A stretch of DNA of 5,164 bases, from contig JAJYDR010000143.1 in NCBI GenBank assembly GCA_021777285.1, positions 1 through 5,164 of the forward strand, written 5' to 3'. Source of the DNA: Actinomycetes bacterium (GTDB taxonomy: Bacteria > Actinomycetota > Acidimicrobiia > Acidimicrobiales > RAAP-2). Below, piece after piece: positions 1 through 4,461 of this stretch (position 1 is the first letter of the stretch; each line of letters opens with the position of its first letter). The notes below the pieces were generated by a model. It was not told the origin of the DNA. It saw only the letters and a program-made list of their open reading frames with translations, and ran no database searches. Both the position numbers and the translations under genes were made by a program.

Positions 1-1321
1 TGAAACACGGTCGCAGCCACACGTGACCATCGATCGTGGCCGGTGACACGTAGACGCGACCATCGCGTTGAATCGCGGCGCACAAGGCGTCGTTATGGCC
101 ATCGGGATCCGCGCACCCGTCGACCATCGTTCGAAAAGGGACGATGGACAACTGCGGGCGGTTACTCAGCGTCTCGAACAGCGGTCGGTCCTTGATCCAG
201 TCATAGAGCATCTGAGCCTGCTGACAATTCCGCTCGATGGCGTCTCGTACCGCGTTGGCCCCGTGTGTCGCGAAGAGCATCCAGAGCTTGAGGGCTCGGA
301 AAGGGCGCGAGTACTCCAACGTGATGTCCACGGCGTTGTAGTGACCGCCGTCGTGGGGCATGTACGCCTCGTCGTGTGCGAACACCTTCGCGAGTGCCGA
401 AGCGTCTCGCACGAGCACGGCACTGCACGCTTTGGGTACGAACATCCACTTGTGACAATCAACTGTGACCGAGTCGGCTCGATCGAGACCGCGAAACGCG
501 TCGTCCTGACTCGCCACGGCGGCGGCCGGAGCTCCGTAGGCGCCATCGACGTGGAGCCACACGCCGAATTCGTGCGCCACGTCAGCCAACTGGTCGATCG
601 GGTCGACGGCGCCGGTCAGGGTCGTGCCCGTCGTCGCCACGATGGCGACCGGTGTGTAACCGTCATCGAGATCGCGACGCAATTGTTCACGCAGTGCGTC
701 AGCGCGCATTCGACGCTGCCCGTCGATGTCAATCGCTCGCACGTTAGCCGAACCGATCCCGAGAACCTCGGCCGCCCTCGTGATCGAGTAGTGCGCTTCG
801 ATCGAGCAGTAGAGGGTCGCGCGCACGCCGCCGAGTCCACGGTCGCGCGCGCCGGGAATGGCTGCTTCACGGGCAGACGCGAGCGCCGTGATGTTAGAGA
901 TGGTCCCACCACTGGTGAACGTGCCGGTCTGGGCTGGGAACCCGATGAACTCGGCGAGCCAGCGCACGGCCTGCCACTCGAGTTCGGTGGCCGCACCGGC
1001 GTCCACGGCGAGATTGGTGTCATAGGAGTGAGCGAGCAAATCTGCCAGGGCGCCAGCTTCAAGTCCGCTGGAACCGATGAACGCGAAGTACCGGGGTCGG
1101 GACTGGGCAAGGGACGAGTCCAGTACTTCGACCGCCTGATCGATCACGTCAAGGACGTTGCTCCCGTCACCGGGTAGCGGCATGGTCAACACCTCGCGCA
1201 ACGCATCACTGGGAAGCGACTCGCGCTCGCGAGCGGTATCGAACTCCTTCCACGCGTGCAACACGTGTTGTGCGGTTCGAGACAGTGCCGCCTCGCGTTG
1301 ATCACCTAAAGACAAATCCAT
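1..1321 (-). CDS. Group II PLP-dependent amino-acid decarboxylase (3' end outside window)
   Basis: This gene reads without interruption for 440 codons from an ATG at 1321 and runs off the left edge, so the stop is not seen. Family landmarks appear in order. TSGGT (137-141) is a phosphate-binding stretch. EAHYS (175-179) holds the His that stacks on the PLP ring. TGTT (231-234) follows, then HVDGAYG (257-263), whose Asp259 should bind the pyridine nitrogen. DCHKW (288-292) holds Lys291, the expected Schiff-base lysine. The last visible residues, VWLRPCF, match the point where these enzymes have about 25-40 residues left. The family decarboxylates aromatic amino acids, glutamate or related substrates in the cytosol; the substrate cannot be assigned here. 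No strong Shine-Dalgarno precedes the ATG. A later in-frame ATG at codon 47 would remove the N-terminal helix, so the longer start is preferred. It lies downstream of the cassette array but is separated from it by about 140 bp and probably has its own promoter. Confidence 0.93.
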   Translation of the reverse strand, partial: MDLSLGDQREAALSRTAQHVLHAWKEFDTARERESLPSDALREVLTMPLPGDGSNVLDVIDQAVEVLDSSLAQSRPRYFAFIGSSGLEAGALADLLAHSYDTNLAVDAGAATELEWQAVRWLAEFIGFPAQTGTFTSGGTISNITALASAREAAIPGARDRGLGGVRATLYCSIEAHYSITRAAEVLGIGSANVRAIDIDGQRRMRADALREQLRRDLDDGYTPVAIVATTGTTLTGAVDPIDQLADVAHEFGVWLHVDGAYGAPAAAVASQDDAFRGLDRADSVTVDCHKWMFVPKACSAVLVRDASALAKVFAHDEAYMPHDGGHYNAVDITLEYSRPFRALKLWMLFATHGANAVRDAIERNCQQAQMLYDWIKDRPLFETLSNRPQLSIVPFRTMVDGCADPDGHNDALCAAIQRDGRVYVSPATIDGHVWLRPCF

Positions 1322-1362
1322 TGTGCCGTAGTCCACCCATAGAACCTATCGAAGGAACGAAA

Positions 1363-1470
1363 GTGCCTCGTCGCTTCGTCATCGCCTACGGCCTGTGCCG
1401 CGGCACGATCTACAGCGACTCACAGAATGGCAAGTTTCAGCGCTGCAGTGAGGTCATCAACTTCCTATGA
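1363..1470 (+). CDS. Possible 35-residue small ORF, convergent with the GNAT gene
   Basis: A GTG at 1363 opens 35 codons ending in TGA at 1468-1470. A purine-rich GAAGGA lies 6 nt upstream as a possible ribosome binding site. Third codon positions are strongly G/C (about 26 of 34), like the flanking real genes, and there is no minus-strand gene here to cast that bias as a shadow. The peptide (starting MPRRFVIAYGLCRG, two Cys, ending VINFL) is not recognised. It could be a small protein or the degraded end of a larger gene, since the frame stays open upstream to an ATG at 1270, inside the decarboxylase 5' end. Its last codons lie in the left arm of the large palindrome at 1460-1511. That arm mirrors the end of the GNAT gene on the other strand, so the two convergent frames end NFL-stop and DFL-stop. 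Low confidence as a gene. Confidence 0.3.
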   Translation: MPRRFVIAYGLCRGTIYSDSQNGKFQRCSEVINFL

Positions 1471-1511
1471 AGAAACGATAGACATTGGTCTACCCTTTTT
1501 TCATAGGAAGT
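1460..1511. repeat. Site 1: large imperfect palindrome holding a GNAT-end repeat copy
   Basis: Positions 1460-1483 pair with 1488-1511 around the loop ATTG. Of 24 positions, 21 are Watson-Crick pairs, one is a G-T wobble (1472/1499) and two are mismatches (1476/1495, 1478/1493). The outer 12 pairs (ACTTCCTATGAA / TTCATAGGAAGT) are perfect. The repeat copy shared with the other sites is 1461-1493. It matches 25 of 29 positions of site 3 and 22 of 33 of site 2, including an identical ACATTGGTCTAC. On the minus strand it reads TNVYRFFIGS-stop, like the GNAT C-terminus at 4024. The palindrome contains the stop codon of the GNAT gene at 1501 and of the small ORF at 1363-1470. It could act as a transcription stop for both, but no T-run follows either arm. 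A folded recombination site is the other possibility. Confidence 0.8.
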
Positions 1512-2124
1512 CTTGACGCTGCTGTTTATGAGTCATCGAATAGGTTCGCCACATCGGCTCCAAGACGTAGCCCAGTGCTCTGTTCGCGCCGAGACTGGCC
1601 TCATTGGATGCAGCCCCTCCGGTAGAAAACCACCGCTCGCCCTCATTGAAGAGCGTCGAAATCGAAACAGCCTTCACTGCGACACCAATTCCTCGTCCGC
1701 GGTATTCCGTGAGAACTGATGTGAACTTGGTGTTCCATCGTTGGCCCAATTGTTCAAGGCTGGTGACTGCCACCAGTCTTCCTTCGAGTAACACACCCCA
1801 GAACCGAACGCCCGCATGAATCATGTCATTGAGGTGCACGAGAGTGGGCATCTCGTGACGAGTGGCCGCGGACTGGGGGTAGTCGCTGACATTTGCGAAC
1901 TCCACCTCGGCAACATCTGCGAGATCATCGGAACTCAATTCGCGAATAGTAAAGCCTTCATTGCGTACCCGTCGTACGCGTTCGTCAAACATTGTGAGGT
2001 CACTCGAATCGTCCAATCGCAAGTTCGCGCCCCACGAGTATCCAATGACTTCGTACCCTTCGGCCTCGAGTTCGGTACAGCGAGGGTCATCCTCGCGCAC
2101 GATGACCTCGTCACTTCTCGTCAT
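1501..2124 (-). CDS. GNAT-family N-acetyltransferase, third gene of the hicAB cassette
   Basis: A 207-residue protein with a C-terminal GNAT domain. Motif A is seen at about 137-150 (VLTEYRGRGIGVAVK), the Arg/Gly loop that binds the pyrophosphate of acetyl-CoA. It is followed by an Asn-rich motif B region (NEASLGANRALGY, 174-186), as in actinobacterial acetyltransferases of this type. The first 55 residues (EVIGYSWGANLRLD region) resemble the tail of a preceding, degenerate GNAT-like half, so the protein may be a cut-down tandem GNAT. The substrate is unknown. The ATG at 2124 lies 12 bp after the hicB stop, with GAGG 2 nt before it, so it is probably co-transcribed with hicA-hicB. It is not closely related to the GNAT at 4024 and its C-terminus differs. 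Its stop codon lies inside the palindrome at 1460-1511. It could be an accessory cargo gene; a role as a toxin is not supported, as no RHH partner sits next to it. Confidence 0.88.
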   Translation of the reverse strand: MTRSDEVIVREDDPRCTELEAEGYEVIGYSWGANLRLDDSSDLTMFDERVRRVRNEGFTIRELSSDDLADVAEVEFANVSDYPQSAATRHEMPTLVHLNDMIHAGVRFWGVLLEGRLVAVTSLEQLGQRWNTKFTSVLTEYRGRGIGVAVKAVSISTLFNEGERWFSTGGAASNEASLGANRALGYVLEPMWRTYSMTHKQQRQDFL

Positions 2125-2136
2125 GGCCTCAATCGC

Positions 2137-2352
2137 TCAGGACGCGATTTGGACCACGGCGGCTCGAACATGCGGTTCAGGAATCGGCTCGCCCATGTCA
2201 CGAAGCATCTCGATGTGCAGTGCCAGAGCCTCCTCCATCAACCGCAGCGTCTCTTCGGCAGTTTCGCCAGCCGCGACACAGGCTGGAACGTCCGGAGCGT
2301 AGGCCGCGAAGTTCGAGCCGACGTCTTCGATGATAATCGTATATTCGGTCAT
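2137..2352 (-). CDS. hicB: HicB-family antitoxin
   Basis: A 71-residue protein with the HicB N-terminal fold: a YTIIIEDVGSNFAAYAPDVPACVAAG strand pattern, then the ETAEETLRLMEEALALHIEMLRDMGEPIPEP helix and proline turn. This degenerated RNase H-like domain normally binds and blocks the HicA RNase. The protein ends soon after (VRAAVVQIAS), without the C-terminal HTH or RHH DNA-binding domain of longer HicB proteins. It therefore may not repress its own operon alone. The start codon overlaps the hicA stop in an ATGA arrangement, and a strong GGAGG lies 5 nt before it (2358-2362) inside the hicA end. This couples translation and probably keeps antitoxin supply high. The GNAT gene follows 12 bp downstream. 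Confidence 0.92.
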   Translation of the reverse strand: MTEYTIIIEDVGSNFAAYAPDVPACVAAGETAEETLRLMEEALALHIEMLRDMGEPIPEPHVRAAVVQIAS

Positions 2353-2546
2353 TTCTTCCTCCGGCTTATCCCCGCCTGTTTCATAATGCTATTCACAATC
2401 CAATCCGGCAGATCGCGACTTGGATGGCCCGCCACAGTGACGCAACCTCTATGTGTTGGATGGTGAAACCGTCGGTGACTACCAGATTGGCGAACCTGAT
2501 ACCAGCCTTCAAGTTGAATTGCCTCTATAACGTCTCGTACCTTCAC
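2349..2546 (-). CDS. hicA: HicA-family mRNA interferase toxin
   Basis: A small basic protein with the dsRBD-like HicA fold. It carries the hallmark GSHRRFHHP, whose His (residue 24 with the start used here) is the expected catalytic residue, then VTVAGHPSRDLP and the terminal helix IVNSIMKQAGISRRKK. HicA cleaves mRNA and halts translation until HicB binds it. The GTG at 2544-2546 is preferred because it gives the canonical family start MKVRDVI and a 65-residue product. A TTG at 2555 would add three residues. Neither has a clear Shine-Dalgarno, so weak toxin translation relative to hicB is likely. The gene precedes and overlaps hicB by 4 bp, the usual hicAB order. Repeat site 2 lies about 30-60 bp upstream, so the promoter of this unit must lie in or next to that repeat. 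Confidence 0.92.
   Translation of the reverse strand: MKVRDVIEAIQLEGWYQVRQSGSHRRFHHPTHRGCVTVAGHPSRDLPDWIVNSIMKQAGISRRKK
2358..2362 (-). promoter_or_regulatory. Strong ribosome binding site for hicB
   Basis: GGAGG on the minus strand lies 5 nt before the hicB ATG and within the last codons of hicA. It fixes the hicB start and indicates efficient translation of the antitoxin from the shared mRNA, in contrast to hicA, which lacks such a site. Confidence 0.8.
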
Positions 2547-2575
2547 GACTCGCAACGGTCGCGCGAGGTATTGCG

Positions 2576-2608
2576 CTTTCGAGATTTAGACGCCACACAT
2601 TGGTCTAC
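2576..2608 (-). repeat. Site 2: diverged GNAT-end repeat between hepT and hicA
   Basis: These 33 bp align without gaps to site 1 (1461-1493) at 22 positions, with the last 12 bases (ACATTGGTCTAC on the plus strand) identical. On the minus strand the frame reads TNVWRLNLES, similar to the GNAT C-terminal TNVYRFLVEP, and it is preceded by TAG in both sites 1 and 2. It is the most diverged copy: the inner TCTAYC/GRTAGA hairpin of sites 3 and 4 is lost. It sits in the 93-bp gap between the broken hepT and hicA, in the same orientation as the other copies. Confidence 0.6.
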
Positions 2609-2639
2609 GGTATGACGGCATATGTGACAGCCAGAATTG

Positions 2640-2960
2640 CTAGGACTGGAGTTTGCTCGCCAGGTCTGGGACCGAAACGGAAGCGATTACCCACGCCTGT
2701 TCCTCATCAACTCTGAAGTAGTGGTGAGCGAGGAGGATTCTCAGATTAGTGATGTCACGCCATTCCACGTTCGGAAATGAACTTCTTGTTTCATCCGAAA
2801 GAAGGTTGGCCGCTTCGCCAATAATTTCAAGTAACCGCTCGATGGCTCACTTCGAAACAGCGCTGGACAAATAAGCATCATGACCGTCGACAACTATTGC
2901 AGCCACTTCGCTCGCGGCGTCGATGATGTCGAGAAGGCGTAGGTTGTCGCTCCGACTCAA
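2640..2960 (-). pseudogene. hepT: HEPN-domain toxin (HepT/DUF86 type) broken by an in-frame TGA
   Basis: The frame from a TTG at 2960 gives 106 residues apart from one stop, TGA at 2847-2849 (codon 38). Before it comes LSRSDNLRLLDIIDAASEVAA. After it comes the typical HepT core AIERLLEIIGEAANLLSDE, then NVEWRDITNLRILLAHHYF and the closing helix, ending in TAG at 2640. The RNase motif Rx4HxY is intact (Arg74, His79, Tyr81). Tyr81 matches the residue that MntA-type partners AMPylate in studied systems, although the usual Asn after the Arg is Ile here. The length equals the family norm, so one nonsense change, not a large deletion, disables it. TTG overlaps the end of the antitoxin gene, the usual mntA-hepT coupling. 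No good start follows the stop. A sequencing error or stop read-through is possible, but the simplest reading is a recently inactivated toxin. Confidence 0.85.
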
Positions 2961-3247
2961 ATCGACACGGCCTCACGTCGAATGTGATCATCTCTCTCTT
3001 TCAGCCCGCCGACGGAGACAACATCAACATTGCGGCCCAGCAGAACTTGAAGTTCGTTCTGCAGATGGAAAAGATCAAACAACGAACTCCCCTTCTCGAA
3101 CTCGACCAAGAAGTCAATGTCACTATTCACGGTCTCTTCGCCCCGCGCGACCGAGCCGAAGATAGACGCGGAGATGCCGCGGTGCTTGTGCACTAGTGCG
3201 TCAATGCGCGCTCGGTTCTCCTCGATCTCTTCTCGGACAGTCTTCAT
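2957..3247 (-). CDS. mntA: MNT-domain nucleotidyltransferase antitoxin (MntA type)
   Basis: A 96-residue minimal nucleotidyltransferase. The signature GSx10DxD is complete: Gly31-Ser32, VARGEETVNS, then Asp43-Ile-Asp45. A third likely metal ligand is Asp75 in NVDVVS. In characterised MntA-HepT pairs this enzyme transfers AMP from ATP onto a Tyr of the HEPN toxin and so silences it. Both catalytic carboxylates are kept, so this antitoxin looks functional although its toxin partner is broken. The gene order is antitoxin first, with the stop overlapping the presumed TTG of the toxin. The ATG at 3247 gives normal family length; no Shine-Dalgarno is visible. A TAGTAAT box at 3257-3263 is placed so that transcription would start only a few bases before the ATG. 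Confidence 0.9.
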   Translation of the reverse strand: MKTVREEIEENRARIDALVHKHRGISASIFGSVARGEETVNSDIDFLVEFEKGSSLFDLFHLQNELQVLLGRNVDVVSVGGLKERDDHIRREAVSI

Positions 3248-3256
3248 GATGGTCAG

Positions 3257-3263
3257 ATTACTA
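3257..3263 (-). promoter_or_regulatory. Possible -10 box for mntA-hepT, near-leaderless
   Basis: TAGTAAT on the minus strand ends 9 nt before the mntA ATG, which would put the transcript start about 3 nt before the start codon. The lack of a Shine-Dalgarno fits a near-leaderless mRNA. No convincing -35 box is seen, so this is tentative. Confidence 0.3.
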
Positions 3264-3370
3264 GAGCCATGTAACTCCGTGGGTACCGGCGAACCCTGTC
3301 ACGCACGGGAACCATATCGGTGAACGGCTTAGCCCTCGTTCAGACTTCATCCGAGGATGTACTTGCGGAA

Positions 3371-3399
3371 CTTTCTATCAAAAAACGATAGACATTCGT
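3371..3399 (-). repeat. Site 3: GNAT-end repeat with hairpin, after mazF
   Basis: These 29 bp match site 1 at 25 positions and site 4 at 24. TCTATC (3374-3379) pairs perfectly with GATAGA (3387-3392) around the 7-nt loop AAAAAAC. An outer pair of arms, GCGGA (3365-3369) and TCCGC (3402-3406), encloses it. The minus strand reads RITNVYRFLIES, nearly the GNAT C-terminus RDTNVYRFLVEP at 4024, but with no GNAT gene in front: a TAG and the mazF end precede it. The frame runs on a few codons to a TGA. Confidence 0.85.
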
Positions 3400-3415
3400 A
3401 ATCCGCTAGCACGTC

Positions 3416-3733
3416 CTAGTTGAGACCAAGTACCAATTGCAAAGCATCATCAATCGACCACATCGTGTCACCGTGGACAGTCATCACGGTCTCGCCGAGG
3501 CGGCTCACGTCGAGTGCGGCAAGTTGCTCCACCAAGACCTTCGTTCGAACACCCAGGATCTCAATTACGGGCCGCACAGTGGCGTCTCGCGCTGCGGTCG
3601 AAGTGGGCGCGATCAACACAACTGATCGAGGCAATAACGCATCCGACTGAACGATGACGCCGAAACGGTGTCCGCGCTGCTCGCTCCCGACGCCCTTCGG
3701 AAGTCGAAGCTCTACGACGTCACCCCTCCGCAC
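3416..3733 (-). CDS. mazF: MazF/PemK-family endoribonuclease toxin
   Basis: A 105-residue protein of the usual MazF length and pattern: RRGDVVELRLP at the N-terminus, GSEQRGHRFGVIVQSD (16-31) carrying the conserved Gly/Arg loop, strand VVLIAPTST, and LVEQLAALDVSRLG (67-80) with the conserved Gln and Arg-Leu-Gly. Members cleave single-stranded RNA at short motifs and are held inactive by the antitoxin made just upstream. The GTG at 3733 overlaps the antitoxin end by 14 bp, and GGAG (3741-3744) sits 7 nt before it, supporting this start and translational coupling. Canonical MazF-like residues are present, so it looks active. The family is sequence-diverse, so the cleavage site cannot be inferred. 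Site 3 begins about 17 bp after its TAG. Confidence 0.92.
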   Translation of the reverse strand: MRRGDVVELRLPKGVGSEQRGHRFGVIVQSDALLPRSVVLIAPTSTAARDATVRPVIEILGVRTKVLVEQLAALDVSRLGETVMTVHGDTMWSIDDALQLVLGLN

Positions 3734-3959
3734 GCAACAACTCCATAAACTCAGCGACTTCCAACATTTCTTGTCGGTCGCCTTCGTCCGCTTCCAGTGC
3801 GGCCATTTCTTTGCGTAGTGCTTCGCGTCGTCGCATTTGTTGTGCGCCCTTCACCAGCGCAGTTCTGATGGCCTCGGAGCGCGAAAGGCCCGACGCCTCC
3901 AATTGTGCGAGTGCCCTCTGCGCTTCGTCATCGAGTCGAACTGAAATGGCGATCTTCAT
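3720..3959 (-). CDS. Ribbon-helix-helix antitoxin for MazF (MazE-like)
   Basis: A 79-residue protein. Residues 1-40 form a ribbon-helix-helix DNA-binding domain: strand KIAISVRLD, helix EAQRALAQLEA, then SGLSRSEAIRTALVKGA. The rest is a charged helix (RRREALRKEMAALEADEGDRQEMLEVAEFMELLRAEG), the kind of tail that wraps around MazF. This architecture matches MazE-type antitoxins with an RHH head rather than the AbrB-like head of E. coli MazE. It is expected to repress its own promoter as a dimer. The ATG at 3959 coincides with the transcript start predicted from the extended -10 box, so the mRNA is probably leaderless. An inverted repeat overlapping that box is a natural operator. The last 14 bp overlap the toxin gene. 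Confidence 0.9.
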   Translation of the reverse strand: MKIAISVRLDDEAQRALAQLEASGLSRSEAIRTALVKGAQQMRRREALRKEMAALEADEGDRQEMLEVAEFMELLRAEG

Positions 3960-3965
3960 AAGACT

Positions 3966-3974
3966 ATTGTATCA
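3966..3974 (-). promoter_or_regulatory. Extended -10 promoter of the mazEF-like operon
   Basis: The minus strand carries TGATACAAT, an extended -10 (TGn followed by TACAAT, close to TATAAT). Taking the hexamer 3971-3966 as -12 to -7 places +1 at 3959, which is the A of the antitoxin ATG. That predicts a leaderless mRNA, consistent with the absence of a Shine-Dalgarno. There is no good -35 box at normal spacing, as often tolerated by extended -10 promoters. Confidence 0.6.
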
Positions 3975-3988
3975 CGATTTGTCATACA
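3968..3988. promoter_or_regulatory. Inverted repeat, likely antitoxin operator
   Basis: TGTATCAC (3968-3975) and GTCATACA (3981-3988) pair at 7 of 8 positions across a 5-bp spacer. The repeat overlaps the extended -10 box, a suitable place for the RHH antitoxin to block its own transcription. Binding is inferred from position and symmetry only. Confidence 0.5.
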
Positions 3989-4023
3989 TAAAGATTCGCT
4001 CCTCCCACAAAGGCTGGAGATCT

Positions 4024-4461
4024 TCAGGGTTCTACCAAAAATCGGTAGACATTCGTGTCGCGAATCTCGAACCCCATCTTTTGGTACAGCGCGTTCGCCG
4101 CCTCTCGTGAAGGCCGGCTCGTCAAGTCAATCGTCCGCACGCCGCGTCGACGGCCCTCCTCGATTGCCGCACTCGTCAAGGCAGCACCGATTCCAAGTCC
4201 GCGAGCGTTTGCATCGACGATGACGTCCTCGATCCACGCCCGCTGACCACTCGGTATGGCGAACACGACGAGCGTCAGAGTCCCGACAATCACGCCGTCA
4301 TGCGTGGCGACGAAGAGGACGACGTCGTGGTCCGCGATCAGTCGGCTGACGTCGTCGTCACTGAGCGGCTTCGCGCTCGACGACAGTTGCGGCACGAGTC
4401 GATTGAGCGCATCACGAAGTTCCGGTGACGCCGACTCGGCCACGGTGATCTCGACGCTCAC
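4024..4461 (-). CDS. GNAT-family N-acetyltransferase (source of the repeat sites)
   Basis: A 145-residue single-domain GNAT. It shows strand WIEDVIVDANARGLGIGAALT (75-95), with the Arg-Gly-x-Gly acetyl-CoA loop, then helix EEGRRRGVRTIDLTSRPSREAANALYQKMGFE and the closing strand RDTNVYRFLVEP. Length and motif order match the family; the substrate is unknown. The GTG at 4461 overlaps the Nudix stop by 4 bp (GTGA), so the two are translationally coupled and probably belong to the same ancestral operon. The final codons coincide with repeat site 4. Because RDTNVYR is a normal end for GNAT proteins of this kind, this gene is the likely origin of the repeat, and the elements downstream appear to have inserted at its 3' end while leaving the reading frame intact. 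Confidence 0.92.
   Translation of the reverse strand: MSVEITVAESASPELRDALNRLVPQLSSSAKPLSDDDVSRLIADHDVVLFVATHDGVIVGTLTLVVFAIPSGQRAWIEDVIVDANARGLGIGAALTSAAIEEGRRRGVRTIDLTSRPSREAANALYQKMGFEIRDTNVYRFLVEP
4028..4056 (-). repeat. Site 4: repeat copy inside the GNAT 3' end
   Basis: These 29 bp match site 3 at 24 positions. TCTACC (4031-4036) pairs perfectly with GGTAGA (4044-4049) around loop AAAAATC. Relative to site 3 one pair has changed from T-A to C-G on both sides of the stem. Outer arms GGGTTC (4027-4032) and GAACCC (4069-4074) also exist but overlap the inner stem by two bases. It lies wholly within the coding end of the GNAT gene. Confidence 0.8.

Larger units (their letters stand above)
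1461..4056 (-). other. Cassette-like array of three toxin-antitoxin units bounded by same-direction repeats
   Basis: Four repeat copies in one orientation divide this stretch into three units of about 0.66 kb (RHH antitoxin plus mazF), 0.79 kb (mntA plus broken hepT) and 1.1 kb (hicA, hicB, GNAT). Each unit has its genes in the same direction and ends at a repeat copy 3' of its last gene. By eye the stretch is more A+T-rich than the flanking Nudix, GNAT and decarboxylase genes. TA modules and acetyltransferases are common cargo of integron cassettes and of elements integrated at gene ends. No integrase, transposase or terminal inverted repeat lies in the window. The array boundaries are inferred from the repeats only. 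Confidence 0.55.

Noticed and set aside
68..1177. Long plus-strand open frame of 369 codons
   Set aside because: It is antisense to the decarboxylase, whose minus-strand frame shows all PLP-family motifs; the plus frame has no recognisable domain.
1395..1406. Perfect 12-bp palindrome GTGCCGCGGCAC
   Set aside because: About one such palindrome is expected by chance in a window this size, and it lies within the GC-rich codons of the possible small ORF, with no promoter next to it.
1816..2466. Plus-strand frame of 216 codons across the GNAT and hicB genes
   Set aside because: It crosses two well-supported minus-strand genes and has no family features.
3321..3342. Inverted repeat TGAAC...GTTCA with inner GGC/GCC between site 3 and mntA
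   Set aside because: The stem is interrupted by a 3-nt bulge and has no T-run, so neither a terminator nor an operator is supported.
1461..4056. Canonical integron attC sites
   Set aside because: The repeats lack GTTRRRY and RYYYAAC core boxes at matching ends, and no IntI gene is present, so only an integron-like layout is claimed.
1461..4056. CRISPR array
   Set aside because: The repeats are only four, diverged, and spaced by 0.6-1.1 kb of coding DNA, not by short spacers.
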